Shown here in pieces: positions 21,294 to 33,239 of a stretch of DNA of 64,000 nucleotides (position 1 is the stretch's first letter; every line of letters starts with the position of its first letter). Both the position numbers and the translations under genes were made by a program. Source of the DNA: Prunus persica (Eukaryota > Streptophyta > Magnoliopsida > Rosales > Rosaceae); contig NC_034009.1 of NCBI RefSeq assembly GCF_000346465.2, forward strand, positions 39,662,456-39,726,455, written 5' to 3'. The notes beneath the pieces were generated by a model that was not told the origin of the DNA, searched no databases, and worked only from the letters and a program-made list of their open reading frames with translations.

Positions 21294-23542
21294 CAGGGGC
21301 GGCCCTGGGGTGGTGCAAGTGGCGTCACCGCACAGGGCCCCCGATTCTTAAGGGCCCCCAAAAAATAATTCTTTATATTATATATATATATATTAATATT
21401 ATATGAATCGTATATAAAGTATAGCGTCTGGATGATAAAGAGACTCATTATCATTATCTTAGTCATAAGATTCAAAATGAATTGATACTTTTGTTAGCTT
21501 CTGAGCTCAAAAGTGCAATCATTAAAAAGATTGAAGAAGCTAAATATTTTTCTGTGATTCTTGATTGTACTCCAGATGCTAGAAACCAAGAACAAATGAG
21601 TTTGATAGTAAGATGTGTGGATGTCTCTACTAATTCAATAAAGGTTGAAGAATTCTTTTTGGAATTTTTGATTGTGAATGATACAACAGGACAAGGACTT
21701 TTTGAAGAGTTGCAAACGGTGTTGCAAAAACTTAAGCTTGATATTGATAATGTGAGAGGACAAGGCTATGACAATGGATCAAATATGAGTGGGAAATATC
21801 AAGGTGTCCAAAGAAAATTTTTGGATGTAAATCCTAGAGCATTGTACACACCTTGTGGTTGTCATAGTCTTAATTTAACACTTTGCGATATTGCAAACTC
21901 TTGTGGAAAAGCAAAAGATTTTTTTGGAATCATACAACGTATTTATACATTGTTTGCTAATTCTACAAAGCGGTGGAAGATATTGAAAGATAATGTTAAA
22001 CACTTAACTCTGAAATCATTGTCAGTTACACGTTGGGAAAGTCGTATTGAAAGTGTGAGAGCAATAAGATTCCAAGCTGCAGATTTAAGAGAAGCTTTAC
22101 TTCAGTTAGCAGAAAGTGACGGTGACTCCAAAATAACAAGTGAAGCTAATTCTTTGGCAACATATGAACTTGGAAATTTTGAGTTCTTATTGGGCATGGT
22201 TATTTGGTATGATATATTAGGTGGTGTCAATGTAGTGAGCAAAAACTTACAATCTGAAGACATGCTTATTGATGTTGCTATTGATAAAGTGAAAGGGTTG
22301 ATTACTTTTTTTTTGAAAAGTATAGAGAAAATGGGTTTACAGAAGCTATGTGTACTGCTAAAAAAATTGCTACTGACATGGGAATTGACCCGGTGTTTCC
22401 TGAGAAGCGAAAAATTCGTAGAAAAAAACATTTTGATGAGAATACTTGTGAGCTATCCCAATCAGTTCCTGAATCAACTGAAGAAAAGTTTAGAATTGAT
22501 TATTTCTTGTATTTAGTGGACCAAGCTATTGGTTCTTTACGAAGAAGGTTTCGACAATATCAAGAGTATGAGAATTTTTGGGTTTTTGTTTACTTCAGAG
22601 AAGTTAAATTCATTGGATGATTGCGATTTGAAGAATAGTTGCAGTCATCTGGAAAGCATTTTGAAAAATGACAAGTTTTCTGATGTCGATGGGGAGGATT
22701 TATTTGTTGAGTTGAAAGTTTTACAAGAGCTTTTACCAAAAGTAAATACCACAGCTACTGCAATATTAAATTTCTTGAAAAGATTAAATTGTTTTCCAAA
22801 TGCATTCATTGCATATAGAATCCTATTGACTATTCCTGTTACTGTTGCATCTGCGGAAAGAAGTTTTTCAAAATTAAAATTGTTAAAATCATACTTGAGA
22901 TCAACTATGTCGCAAGAAAGATTAAATGGACTAGCTTTGATTTCAATTGAAAGTGAACTTCTTGAAAAACTTGATTATGAACATTTGATTGATGATTTCT
23001 CTTCTAAAAATTCAAGAAGATCAATTTTCAGACATTAGTATTGTACTAGCTGTGTTTTTTTTTTTCTTCTAGGGTAAAAGCTCTCATAATAATTTTAATT
23101 CTTCAAATAAGACAGCAAATACAATGTGATGAATTTTGGATAATCAGGTATGTTTTTGTTGTTGCTTTTGTGTTTAATGCAATATAATCTAATTTTTTTA
23201 ATGACATTTGTGTGCAACTACTCTTTGATTTGTGATTGCCAATTTTTTTTTCTTTCTATTAAACACAGATTGCTTATTGGAGGCAGCAAGAGACCTTATA
23301 GGGGCACAAGGAGCTTATTTTTGTACAAAACATTTAACTTTATCAAATGGAAACATTTAAATTTTTATGAATTTGATTTCTGATTGTCATTGCATATTTA
23401 TTGATGGTGAATTTTAGTTATAAAAAAAAAATTGTTTATGACATTAAGTTATGGCAAATTTTTATAGTATTTTCGTATTAGATTATGCGAGGTCCCAATT
23501 TAAGTTTCGCACAGGGCCCTCAAAATCTCAGGAACGGCCCTG
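21294..23542 (+). mobile_element. hAT transposon, 2.25 kb, inserted in a DUF247 gene
   Basis: It starts CAGGGGCGGCCCTGGGG and ends ...GGAACGGCCCTG, giving imperfect inverted termini with internal GGGCCC blocks at both ends. The 8-bp duplication CTGCTAAT flanks it exactly (21286-21293 and 23543-23550), as expected for hAT. It contains a truncated, frameshifted transposase gene. Confidence 0.92.
21482..23038 (+). pseudogene. hAT transposase (DUF4371 / TTF-type), N-truncated and frameshifted
   Basis: The open frame from about 21482 (no ATG; TTG is the first codon) enters the DUF4371 region ([20 protein letters not shown]) and continues through [28 protein letters not shown] and LSVTRWESR. It shifts frame near 22345 and again near 22575. 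The last frame (22529-23038) carries the hAT C-terminal dimerisation domain (LLTIPVTVASAERSFSKLKL, then MSQERLNGLALISIE). The N-terminal zinc-finger part is missing, replaced by about 120 bp of AT-rich sequence, which suggests internal deletion. This type is close to plant 'zinc finger MYM-type 1-like' hAT proteins. It is not functional as read. Confidence 0.87.
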
Positions 23543-23550
23543 CTGCTAAT

Positions 23551-24519
23551 ACTTGATCAATAACAGAGATAATAGAGCACACTGTTTGTATGACAATGAG
23601 TATCAGAAGAATAATAGCTGCAAAGAGAGAAATAGCTGCCCAAGGTGTGTTGAAATACTTTTGTCTCAAATTTGCCTTCCGTCTGTTCGTGGTCTTCTTG
23701 CAGTACTCGTTTAGTTTGCCAGCAAGATCACCAAAATAGTAGTTTCCGTGGTTCGGAGCAACTTTACTGCAAAGCTTGTTAATCATAATGGAAACCTTAT
23801 TGTTGTCACCTAGCGTGTTTACAACAATTCCATTGTCAACAAGCAACTCTACATCCTTTGGGGTGTTTACAAATTTATCCAGGATGAAAACATAATCGCT
23901 TATGTATTTATCCACGCAATGGCCTTGTTCAAAGGCAATGAGATTTCTATGTGTAAGCTGTGTAATCATGTATTTCAATTTTTGGAATTTCCAAGGTGTT
24001 TTTCTTGAACTGTATATCGAATAAGTTCTTGCTTGATCCCACGTTAAACTTAACTCCGGCCTGGTGTAGTTTTGTCATGCTGGGTGTACTTTGGAGCCCT
24101 CCATTTTTTTTTCTTTTGGCAGATGTAAAGTTCTAATAAAATCAACAAAATGTAAAGGTTTTTTAGGATCAGGAGGCATAAAAGACTTACGGAAGGCTGG
24201 TGAGTTCTCCAAGTTTTCTAAACGCAGTGCCTGTTGGAAGAACTTGTAAGAGAGTTCAATTATTGAAGGCTCCCCAGTCTGAGCACCTGTGAGATTGTAA
24301 AGATCCTCGAGAATGAAAAATGGCAGCTGATTTACGAGCATAAGCATGTCAGGCAATATATTTTGTAGCACCCATGGTTTTTTAAATATCCAAGCATCAT
24401 CATCCTGCAATTTTTCTTCCTGAAATTTTTCTTCGGATTTATTCCTCAACAATAGCTCAATGACAAAGGCGGCATCAACTAGAATGATATTCACAAAAGT
24501 AGCAATGTTAAACTTCTTA
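23551..24519 (-). pseudogene. DUF247 (UPF0481) gene, 5'-truncated and split
   Basis: On the minus strand the frame enters DUF247 at NIILVDAAFVIELLLRN, followed by NILPDMLMLVNQLPFFILED. The C-terminal half has RNLIAFEQGHCVDKYISDYV, DVELLVDNGIV and the final membrane segment (ISLFAAIILLILIVIQT). A stop (about 24075) interrupts the linker between the halves. The first third is missing: family-like sequence begins exactly where a PIF-type MITE terminus sits (24520). DUF247 proteins are plant-specific membrane-anchored proteins, mostly of unknown role. Two more fragments of this family lie at 49.2 and 55.6 kb. Confidence 0.85.
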
Positions 24520-24740
24520 GGGCTAGTTTGGCGGCGTTGTGCTTTTAAAAAAATATGCTTCTGCTGTGCTGTGAAAATAATTAGCTGTGAAAAAAAGCTA
24601 CTAGGCGTTTGGTAAACTGTTTTTGAAAAACTGCTGTGAGTAGTCAAAGTGTTTGGTAAATTTTTATCAGAAGTACTTTTAGTGTGTATAATGACCAAAA
24701 AGGACATGATGATGAAATTGTTTGTTATTTTCTTCATTCT
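24520..24740. mobile_element. PIF/Harbinger-type MITE fragment truncating the DUF247 gene
   Basis: It starts after TTA with GGGCTAGTTTGGCGGCGTTG and continues TGTGCTGTGAAAATAATTAG, matching the complete MITE at 29761-30122. No matching right terminus is seen, so the far end is approximate. The ORF called across it on the minus strand is a MITE/DUF247 chimera. Confidence 0.6.
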
Positions 24741-26336
24741 TTTTCTACTTTAAAAAAAAAAAAAACCCAATTTCACTACATAAATTTTTATTCTTTTTTA
24801 ATTCACACCTTTTTATCAAAAAATTTAATCTACAATTAACATACATATTTTACCATAAATTATAAATTACTATTATAACAAAAGTAATTCTAAATATTGT
24901 TATATTAATATGGGCTTCGGACATGACAAAAATACAAAAATTGTTCAATTTTAAAATGCCCCAATAGATCACTACAATATAAAAGAAGCTAATTAGATGC
25001 ATTCATTAAACTTGTAGCGATGCTATTTCTTAATGCATTCATTAGCTTCTTTTTTTGGTTTCCAATGGTTCTCTAACAATTTTAACTAAAAAAACAACCA
25101 TAATGCTTTGTGAACAATAAATTCAAGTCCAAATCTGCTATTGCCCACACCATACATATATACATAATTGTTCCTTTCATAAAACTTGAAGATTCAATAG
25201 TAATTACACAGTTTACCAATCTTGATTCCAACTATATCCATAAAATTAAACTATAATTAGAAATAGAGGAGCTACATGTGATTACTCATAAATGCTTCCC
25301 ACTCTCATCATCATCATCATCATCATCTTCCTCCTCTGTACTTTGCCTTTCACAAATGGACAAGACCAGATGGTAACGTACACGACATGGTCCACATATA
25401 GATAAATTTTGGGTTCACTGGAGAACATAAAAGAGTTTTTACACGAATACAAAGTTAGTTAAGTAGTGAATAAAGTAAAACTATTCTGTACAATTCTAGC
25501 TGATGCAGTCCAAAAAGAATATATGTCTAATAACTTAAATAACAATAAAGAGAAACAAAAGCCTCATGAAAAATGCTAGAGTAAAAGTTACATAACTGAA
25601 TCGATGGACAGAGAACTCCACAGGCAGAGAAACAGCAACAAAAATTGTCAAAACAGTAGCAAGACCATGTTGGAGTCAAGGCCAAAGATCATATTTCCTG
25701 TGTATCTTCTTCCATTCTGAATTATTCTCGTATTCAAATACTGTAACTCTATTTCAAGTGCACCCCAAAATACTTATCTAAGGCCAGTACATAGGACTTC
25801 ATAAAGGGTGCGATAAAAAATATTGCCCCTTAATTGATAAACAGAACCAAGATCCCAACAGCACACCAAAACTATACCAACCACACCTACATAATATGGA
25901 CAGAAAATCCTGTTGTTCCGATCTCTAACCACACCAATGACATTCATTAGGAAAATACAAAAGATGGGTACCCTGCATTTCTAACATTTAAGATAAAATT
26001 CACTGCCAGCTAATCACAAATTTGAAAAGATGGCAAGAAAATTGGCTAAGCTTTAACAAAAACCAGAGCAGTCCTTGCATAGACCTGACTTTTTGCTCCA
26101 AGCTTTAGCAGATCACTTACTGGTAGAGAGCAGAGAACATGTATGTGAATATCTGAAGTTGGAAGGGTAAGCCATCACAAACACCAAGAGATCTGATTCT
26201 CATCTCTTGTTACAACAACAAATCACAAACACCAATACATCTGATTCAGAATCTCATAAACAATGGAGGAACAAACACATATTCACACACATATAAATCC
26301 CTAAACAGAAAAAATAAAAAATAAAAAAAAAACCAT
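24741..26336. other. Gene-free AT-rich spacer
   Basis: A (TCA)n microsatellite lies at about 25303-25327 and a perfect-looking stem-loop at 24983-25056. I find no coding exons, RNA genes or element ends. Confidence 0.5.
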
Positions 26337-27633
26337 GAAAGTCATAGGAGAATCAAATTGATTTGGGCCAAAATTGCCTAAAAAGAAAACACTCCTAAAT
26401 AAACTTCAATTCACTTTTAAAAACAGTAAAACATGATTGAATCATTCTTTAAAACAATTCCCTAATATACATGCATGATAATGACATCATTTACCCCTGA
26501 ATCAAATGCCTTTCACTGGTCAAGCCACAAGTCTGTGTTTTGGGAATTGCTGAGCTGCATCAATCCTGCCAATGTAAATTCTGCCCCTAGGCTCTCTCAA
26601 AGTGCGTTTACAACCTATGCTAACATATACTAGAGTTTGTTTTAGTATCTAGAAAATGCCAACACTAATTTCGTAACACGTAGAAATTGTTACATATTGG
26701 AAGTTTTTATCATTTTTTCTTCCAGTCTCTCCACCACTCACTAATACAGATTACTCATGTGATGAGTTTACAAAACATATTTCTCTACTCCCACAAAGAC
26801 CATACTTTTTCTCAAAAGACTATATCACTTTATCTCTATCTTTGTGAAATGTAAAAAGTTGAAACTTTAATGTCAAACCTCGACAAAAGATGAACATCCA
26901 TCATCAATTACATTGAATTTGAATTTGTTGAACTTAAGTAGTTTTACTTCTCTGTCAGCGTTTGATGACTTGATTTGTTATTTACTTCTTCTTTTTTCCT
27001 TGGAAATGTGTTCCATCAACGTGAGGAAGAAAAATATGCACAAATTAATATATTTAATAGAAGCAAAAATTAATATTTACAAAAATATGCACAAATCAAG
27101 TAAAATTAATAAAGCATAAATTGGAAAGGGAAAATATGTAGAGGATGCATTGTAGGATTGCTCATGCCAATAATTGTACCCTCTAAATATATAGGGACAT
27201 ATTTTTTTTTGTTTTCATGACATGTGGTCCTAAAATTATTGTTCTTAGCGGGCTCTCCACCCCTCTCGACTGAAAACCTATTGTGTAAATCTTCAATCCT
27301 GAATGATGCACCTAAAACTCATGTTGCAATACACATCCACCCATTCTCAGGCCAATTATTACTCCTAGTGGGCTCTCCACCCCCTCTCAAATTTAAGTGG
27401 TCCATTATTATTAACCGTATATTTTATGGACCAGCCAGCTGTGAGGTTTTATCTCAAAAACCTTTCTCCCACATGCCACAATTTATGTCTGATACATCAC
27501 ATCATGCCAGTTGTCTCAAATGAATTTAAGTGAGTGAGGCAGTGTTACTTCTGGGTACCCCTCATTATTCGTCTATAAATTGGTGAAGCCAGTTGCTACT
27601 GTTACCATAAGAGCCAGCTCCGACTTTCAAAAT
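26337..27633 (+). repeat. Degenerate duplicate of the BURP-gene 5' flank, copy 1
   Basis: The block starts with a 180-bp repeat (26337-26513, again at 28124-28303), then the segment with AAGCCACAAGTCTGTGTTTT (also at 30450 and 33523). It ends with CTTCTGGGTACCCCTCATTA...AAGAGCCAGCTCCGACTTTC (27550-27633), nearly identical to the proximal promoter and leader of the BURP gene (35461-35543). The TATA-like TCTATAAATTG is kept at about 27571. The gene itself is absent after 27633, so this is a promoter without its gene. Confidence 0.75.
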
Positions 27634-28123
27634 AAAAATTCCAACAACGGTCTTAGTGCCTTCAATTGTATGAGTCATTGAACATGCAAATGAATAAAAT
27701 ATGAATGATAAAAGTGTTTGATAAATCACCAAGTTATAGAACACTTGATGATTTATCTCAAATAAAAATTCAGCTTTCTAAAGTTTGTGAATTGAAAATA
27801 TAATCGTTAAAGCTCTCTAAACAAAGAAGACGAAAGTCTTATTTTATAGAATTTTTCTTTACAAGAAAGAAAACATGTTGAAAACCAAATCTCCAATTTC
27901 CAAGGCTTGACAGAAAATCAAAAAAATATCTTTCCTATTCTAGAGATTGGTCACATGTAGTTCAACCAATAGGAAATGAGATATTTAAGAAAGCAAGATT
28001 TTGATCAATACCAATATCAAATGAATTCTTATACGCCTAGTCAACTATTAAGGGTATCTTGACTCCTTGATATTGTGATATGATTGAAACATGATTTCCA
28101 TGTTAGAAAATTAAGGGGATGTT
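27634..28123. other. Spacer, no gene seen
   Basis: AT-rich sequence between duplicated blocks; no features supported. Confidence 0.45.
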
Positions 28124-28303
28124 AAAACATGAAAGTAATAGGAGAATCAAATTGATTTGGACTAAAATTGCCTAAAAAGAAAACACTCTTAAATAAACTT
28201 CAATTCACTTTTAAAAACAGTAAAACATGATTGAATCATTTTTTAAAACAATTCCCTAATATACATGCATGATAATGACATCACTTACCCCTAAATCAAA
28301 TTG
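28124..28303 (+). repeat. 180-bp repeat opening copy 2 of the duplicated block
   Basis: It matches 26337-26513 with few differences (shared ACATGATTGAATCATT and ACATGCATGATAATGACATC). In copy 1 the sequence runs straight on into ATGCCTTTCAC. Here that continuation is delayed until 30433 by a 2.1-kb insertion. Confidence 0.8.
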
Positions 28304-28603
28304 TCACGCCCCGGACCTGGGGGTCAGTGGAAACCCCACGTTCGGTGCGTGAGAAAATAAAAAGTAAAATAAAATAAAAAGAATGCCGAAACAAGGGTTT
28401 AAAATAAACTTCTCTTATAAAAATAACTCCAAAATCTTACAACTTTACAAGAAATAAATAAAGCCCTATCATTCTTATCTAATTCAGCCTCAACTGGTTT
28501 AGTCCTTGTCTTGCCCACTAATTCATCTAAAAAATGAAGAGTGTTGCTAAACGAACCCTAAAATTAATTGAGTACACCCTACTACCAAACGATTTATTGA
28601 ATT

Positions 28604-28876
28604 TGTCACATCTCGGGATCAACTCCGCCGTAGCACGATATTGTTCGCTTTGGGCCCTCCCTCTCTGGCTCGCATGGTTTTGTTTCTGGGAACTCACGAG
28701 TAACTTCCCAGTGGGTCACCAATCCTGGGATTGCTCTAGCCCACAACTCGCTTAACTTCGGAGTTCCTACGACTCCGAAGCCTGTGAGCTCCCAAAAGGT
28801 CTCGTGCTAGATGGATGCGGGTGTGCACATATAAGGCACATCACCCCCTCTCCGTTGGTTGATGTGGGATCTTATA
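28604..28876 (-). mobile_element. Cassandra solo LTR (5S rRNA-containing)
   Basis: It starts TGTCACATCTCGGGATC and ends GATGTGGGATCTTATA, with exact 5-bp duplication GAATT on both sides (28599-28603 and 28877-28881). The middle contains the 5S rRNA-derived domain in antisense (CGCTTAACTTCGGAGTTCC and CCCAGTGGGTCACCAATCC). That is diagnostic of the Cassandra TRIM family. Only one LTR with no internal region is present, so it is a solo LTR. Confidence 0.88.
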
Positions 28877-29760
28877 GAATTACTAATTTATCCTAATATA
28901 AAATGACCAAAGAAGATAAAATAATATTGGTATCTATTGCTTTGAATCCATGCCTTCAAACAAATTGACTTAATTTTTAACAAACAACACGGAGTCCAGG
29001 AGAAGTGTATTGATCCAAGTTGATTTTTGTATGCGTAAAACTTAAACAATCAATAACACAAAGCAGTTCATGCTGAAATATTGGAAACCCACACCCAAAG
29101 AGTTCTCCGCTGCGAGGTTGAAGGCAGGAGAGATGGGTGACAGATTTTACTTCCACTGCGAAGTTGGAGGCTAGGAGAGTCTGTGACTGCCATGGTTGAG
29201 GGAGAAGATGCGTTCAAAATGCCTATTGATATTTTACATTATTGGCTTTTTTCAAAAGTGAAAGTTTTTTTATGGGTAAAACCTAAATTTACTTTTTCTA
29301 TACAAGTTAACAGTGTTTGTGTATTGTGAAAAGGTGGAGAGACGTGTCAAAATTTTAGACAAAGGACAGGAGGAGATAGGGAATTTGGGGACAGCAGATC
29401 TCAACTCCCTTGAGACCCTATTCTCTACGCCACCCCTCCCCCTCAACAACCCTAGTCACCATTTCTCCTTCAACTCCAACGGCAACTCATTAAAACCCAA
29501 TTCTCAAATGCAACAATCTAATCCCAATCCCAATTCAGATGTTTCTAAAAAACCCATTGTCGTGGTGGAGAACTGCAATTCCAGGTGGTGGTGGTGGTAC
29601 CACATGGGAGAGAGAAAAAAGAAGAAGAAGAAGCAGGAGAGAGAGAGTTTTTTATTTTATTATTATTTTACTGTAATTTTTTAATTTAAATAATTAAAAA
29701 AATTAAAAGTTAAAGAGGATGTACCATGGGTATTTTTGGTAGTTAAATAAGGTGTACTTA

Positions 29761-30122
29761 GGGTCAGTTTGGCATTGCTGTGCTGTGAAAATAATAGCTG
29801 TCAGATTTGCTGTGAGAGAAATCAGCTGTGAGAGAAATCAGTTTGGCGTTTGATAAAATTTTTGTTAAAAGTGTGTTGATATTGATTTTATGCTTAATCC
29901 GAAAATGATTGCTGCATAATCATTAAACCCAGCGCCTCTTCGAAACTGATTCCTATATAATCAGAAAATGAAAGCACCTCATTAGCTGCTTTCCTTTATA
30001 GCTTTCTCTCACAGCAATTTTTAACAATAAGTGATTTTCTCACAGTTTACCAAACGGGTTGGGCTTCTCAAAATTTTTTAAAAATCACTTATTACCCCAA
30101 ATAAGCAATACCAAACGGGCAC
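29761..30122. mobile_element. PIF/Harbinger (Tourist-like) MITE, 362 bp
   Basis: The ends GGGTCAGTTTGGCATTGCT and ...AGCAATACCAAACGGGCAC are inverted repeats, flanked by TTA on both sides (29758-29760 and 30123-30125). No coding capacity. It is nested in the 28539-30195 element. Confidence 0.8.
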
Positions 30123-30432
30123 TTAGTTAATTTTACATTTTAATTTAAACATTAGGGTGTACTCAGTTAATTTTAGGGTTCGTTCAGCAGCACTCAAAAT
30201 TAAACAAGGTGAGGGATGAGCAAGTAGGGACATGAGACATTGCCACAGTAGATTGATATAACTAAATATTATTATAAACATAGAAATATATAAGTATTAT
30301 TATAATAGGATTCATAATAATTAATATAAAAGTATAACAACAATATTTACATTTATGTACCAAGATAATTACACATATAAATATAACCAATATATATTTT
30401 TATATATTTTAAAATATAAGTCTTTACGTAAA

Positions 30433-31247
30433 TGCCTTTCACGGGTCAAGCCACAAGTCTGTGTTTTGGGGATTGCTGAGCTGCATCAATCCTGCCAATG
30501 TCAATTCTGCCCCTGAGCTCTCTCAAAGCACGTTTAAAACCTATGCTAACATATACTAGAGTTTATGCTGTATCTAGAAAATGCCAACACTAATTTCGTA
30601 ACACGTAGAAATTGTTAGAGATTGGAAGTTTTTATCATTTTTTCTTCCAGTCTCTCCACTACTTATTAATACAGATTACTCATGTGATGAGTTTACAAAA
30701 CCTATTTCTCTACTCTCGCAAAGACTAAACTTCTTCTCAAAAGACTAGATCACTTTACCTCTATCTCTGTGAAATGTAAAAAGTTGAAACTTTAATGTCA
30801 AACCTCGACAAAGTGTTCTACTTTACAAACTTCTTGTGTCTACCAATTTGTACTAAAATTAATTTCTCTACAGTGCTCAGATTCATCATATGTGTGTCCT
30901 TAATTTTAGTGGAAATTGGAAGTTTCCATAATTTTTGCTTTAAGTCACTCTTCTGAAGGAAGTTGAGGTTCCACTTCATAATCCAAAATGTCAGGTTGAC
31001 TTATGGCAAACAATGTAAATATGTAGGAGTACTATGACCTTTTATAGCATTTTTAGTTTGAATTTGGGTTTTATACATAGATTTCAAAATTAATAGGTTG
31101 ATGCCTAGGAAATAGAAATTGTAAGGGCCTATATTAGAGTAGCCCTCTTAAAAATAATATTAATTAATGAATATTTGTTCTTCTTGTTGTTTTGAAGTAG
31201 TGGTGGGAGGCAGACCAACAAAAAAAAAATATAGTGAAGGCTTATAA
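30433..31247 (+). repeat. Duplicated BURP-flank block, copy 2 (first part)
   Basis: It matches copy 1 from 26510 (ATGCCTTTCACxGGTCAAGCC onward) and copy 3 from 33520 to 34317 very closely, including the same untranslated and AT-rich segments. The copy 2 / copy 3 pair is the most similar, so it is the more recent duplication. Confidence 0.8.
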
Positions 31248-31665
31248 GAGCATTTACAATCATGCTCCCTATTTTTTAGTTAAAATTTAGCTAAAAATAG
31301 AAAAAAAGTTATTATAGGAGCTCTTTATAAAGCTCCTTTATAAAATTTGAACTCCAATCATACTCCCTAGTTTAGGGAGTCAAAAATACTATAGTTATTT
31401 TTTAATTCAATTTGATTTTGGTTAATCTCTATAAATATGAAAAAATAGTTAGCATTAATTAAAAGTTTAAACTATGCATAAAACAAAGAAACATTAAATT
31501 ATAGGGAGCCACTATGAGTCATTACTCTCTCCTCAGATTTAGGAGCTCCTAAAGGTCTCCCTATTTTATGAGGTGGATAAGGAGCATGGTTGGAGTTGTA
31601 TTTCTTCAATTTCCTCCCTAAAATTTGTCTAAGGATGTGGTTTAGGGAGCCCATTGTGAATGCTC
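31248..31665. mobile_element. PIF/Harbinger-type MITE, 418 bp
   Basis: The ends GAGCATTTACAATCATGCTC and ...GAGCCCATTGTGAATGCTC are inverted, flanked by TAA on each side (31245-31247 and 31666-31668). The inner sequence has CTCCCTA/TAGGGAG blocks. A second, inverted partial copy lies at about 31755-32010 and a truncated copy at 34318-34577. Confidence 0.8.
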
Positions 31666-31754
31666 TAACTCTGGTAAAACACGAGTGACATGGACAACAT
31701 ATGTTACGTCGTACTGAAGATTTTTGGGTTTCTTTAATTGGTTAAGTAGCATCC

Positions 31755-32010
31755 ACACAGCTTCCTAAATCATCTCCTTAGACAAATTTTAGGGAGGAAT
31801 TGGAAAAGTACAACTCCAACTATGCTCCCTATCCACCAACTAAAATAGGGAGACTTCTAGGAGCTCCTAAATCTGATGAGAGAGAAAGGACTCTTAATGA
31901 CTCCCTATAATTTAATGTTGCTTTATATTATTTTGTATACAGACGGGTCAATTATATTAAATTAAAAAATAATTAAAGTATTTATGACTCTCTAAACTAG
32001 TGAGCATAAT
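31755..32010. mobile_element. Inverted partial copy of the 418-bp MITE
   Basis: Reverse complement of about 31490-31640 (for example TTAGACAAATTTTAGGGAGG and AGGAGCTCCTAAATCTGA). One terminus is missing. Together with 31248-31665 it forms a large inverted pair. Confidence 0.65.
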
Positions 32011-32062
32011 TGTAGATCATCTTATATACCTTAATTTGAAGATTCTTTATTTGGGTTTCTTT

Positions 32063-32255
32063 CAAGACTTATCACCTTAGCCACGCCACCTACACGTCTG
32101 CAAGCTTTCCTAACAAGGAAGGGGAGGCTGCGCAATACTTATCACCTTAGCCACACTACACCAAATTGACGTCTGCAAGCTTTCGTAATCTAACAAGGAA
32201 GGGGAGGCTGCGCAATACTTATCACCTTAGCCACACCAACACCACAAGACCAATA
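32063..32255. repeat. Direct repeats of about 70-82 bp
   Basis: The phrase CTTATCACCTTAGCCAC recurs at about 32068, 32138 and 32219, with GGAAGGGGAGGCTGCGCAAT closing the first two units. They are short tandem duplications with no coding content. Confidence 0.75.
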
Positions 32256-33239
32256 TGTGTAGTCCAGGAGGCTTTCCCATTTTAATATATATTATCAAAT
32301 AAAATAAAAATCAATCTATTATCATATATATTATAAAATAAAGATTATTGCTCCATCCTCCATGCACTTGCATGCCTCTTACAAAGTGTGAAGTAGATTT
32401 TGTGTGCTCCAAGTCATTGACGAGAGCTGTAACATGGTTAGCTGGATTTATAAGATCTTTTCTTTTCTGGGAATTTTCTGAATCAAGAAAAATTAAGTAA
32501 AATTAATAAAGCATAAATTAGAAAGGAAAAATATCTAGAGGATGCATTGTAGGATTGCACATGCCAATAATTGTATCCTCTAAATATATAGGGACATATT
32601 TTTTTGTTTTCATGACATGTGGCCCTAAAATTATTGTTCCTAGCGGGCTCTCCACCCCCTCTCGATTGAAAACTAATTGTGTAAATCTTCAATCTTGAAT
32701 GATGCACCTAAAACTCAAGTGTCCCAGGCCAATTATTGCTCTCATACCACTTGTTGTAATAAACATCCATCCATTCTAAAGGAAAGATAACCATCGATAT
32801 TATCTCAAATTTAACCACTTAAGTTCATTATGATTAACTATGTATCTTATGGACCAATCCAATCATGAGGTTTTATACCCAATTAGATCGACTAATACAA
32901 AGTTCACACGTGGATTGAAAAGCGCTATCAGTAGGGGAGTGTTCGGCACCCTTTACTGCCGAACGCAACACAAGACCCCTTGCATGCCTTCACTAAGTTG
33001 AGCCTATCTATTTTTTAGCATTAACAATATATATAGATTGAAAAAATAAAATAAAAATCAATCTATTATCATATAAAATAAATATTATTGCTCCATCCTC
33101 CATACACTTGCATGCCCTCTTACAAAGTGTGAAGTAGATTTTTTGTGCTCCAACTCATTGACTAGGGCTGAAACATGGTTAGTTGGATTTATAAGATCTT
33201 TTCTTTTCTGGGAATTTTCTGAAGCACGGAAAATCAAAT
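32256..33239 (+). repeat. Duplicated BURP-flank block, copy 2 (second part)
   Basis: Segments such as TTGCTCCATCCTCCATGCAC (32348), the TAGCGGGCTCTCCACC stretch (32640) and TGTTCGGCACCCTTTACTGC (32940) recur at 34577-35280. No gene is present; the minus-strand ORF at 32483-32707 is a shadow. Confidence 0.7.

Larger units (their letters stand above)
28539..30195. mobile_element. Large GAGTGCTGCT-family TIR element with nested insertions
   Basis: Inverted ends GAGTGTTGCTAAACGAACC (28539) and ...GGGTTCGTTCAGCAGCACTC (30195) flank it. The 8-bp flanks AAAATGAA and AAAATTAA differ at one base and are a probable target duplication. It contains a Cassandra solo LTR (28604-28876) and a PIF-type MITE (29761-30122). 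Interior sequence at 29090-29640 (TCTCCGCTGCGAGGTTGAAG, Ser/Pro-rich ORF 29313-29684, GA-rich tract near 29620) is absent from the 470-bp copy and may be captured DNA. It is non-autonomous. Confidence 0.72.
28304..30432. mobile_element. 2.1-kb insertion relative to copy 1 (unclassified, with nested elements)
   Basis: Comparison with 26500-26520 shows that everything between CTAAATCAAAT and AAATGCCTTTCAC is extra, with AAAT at both borders. The insertion begins TGTCACGCCCCGGACC, a sequence start common in plant repeats, and contains the 28539-30195 element with its own nested insertions. No protein-coding gene is seen outside those. Confidence 0.5.

Noticed and set aside
28604..28876. A 5S rRNA gene (also at 57122-57392)
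   Set aside because: Only part of the 5S domain is present, inside sequence with LTR ends and 5-bp TSDs; this is the Cassandra LTR, not a ribosomal gene.
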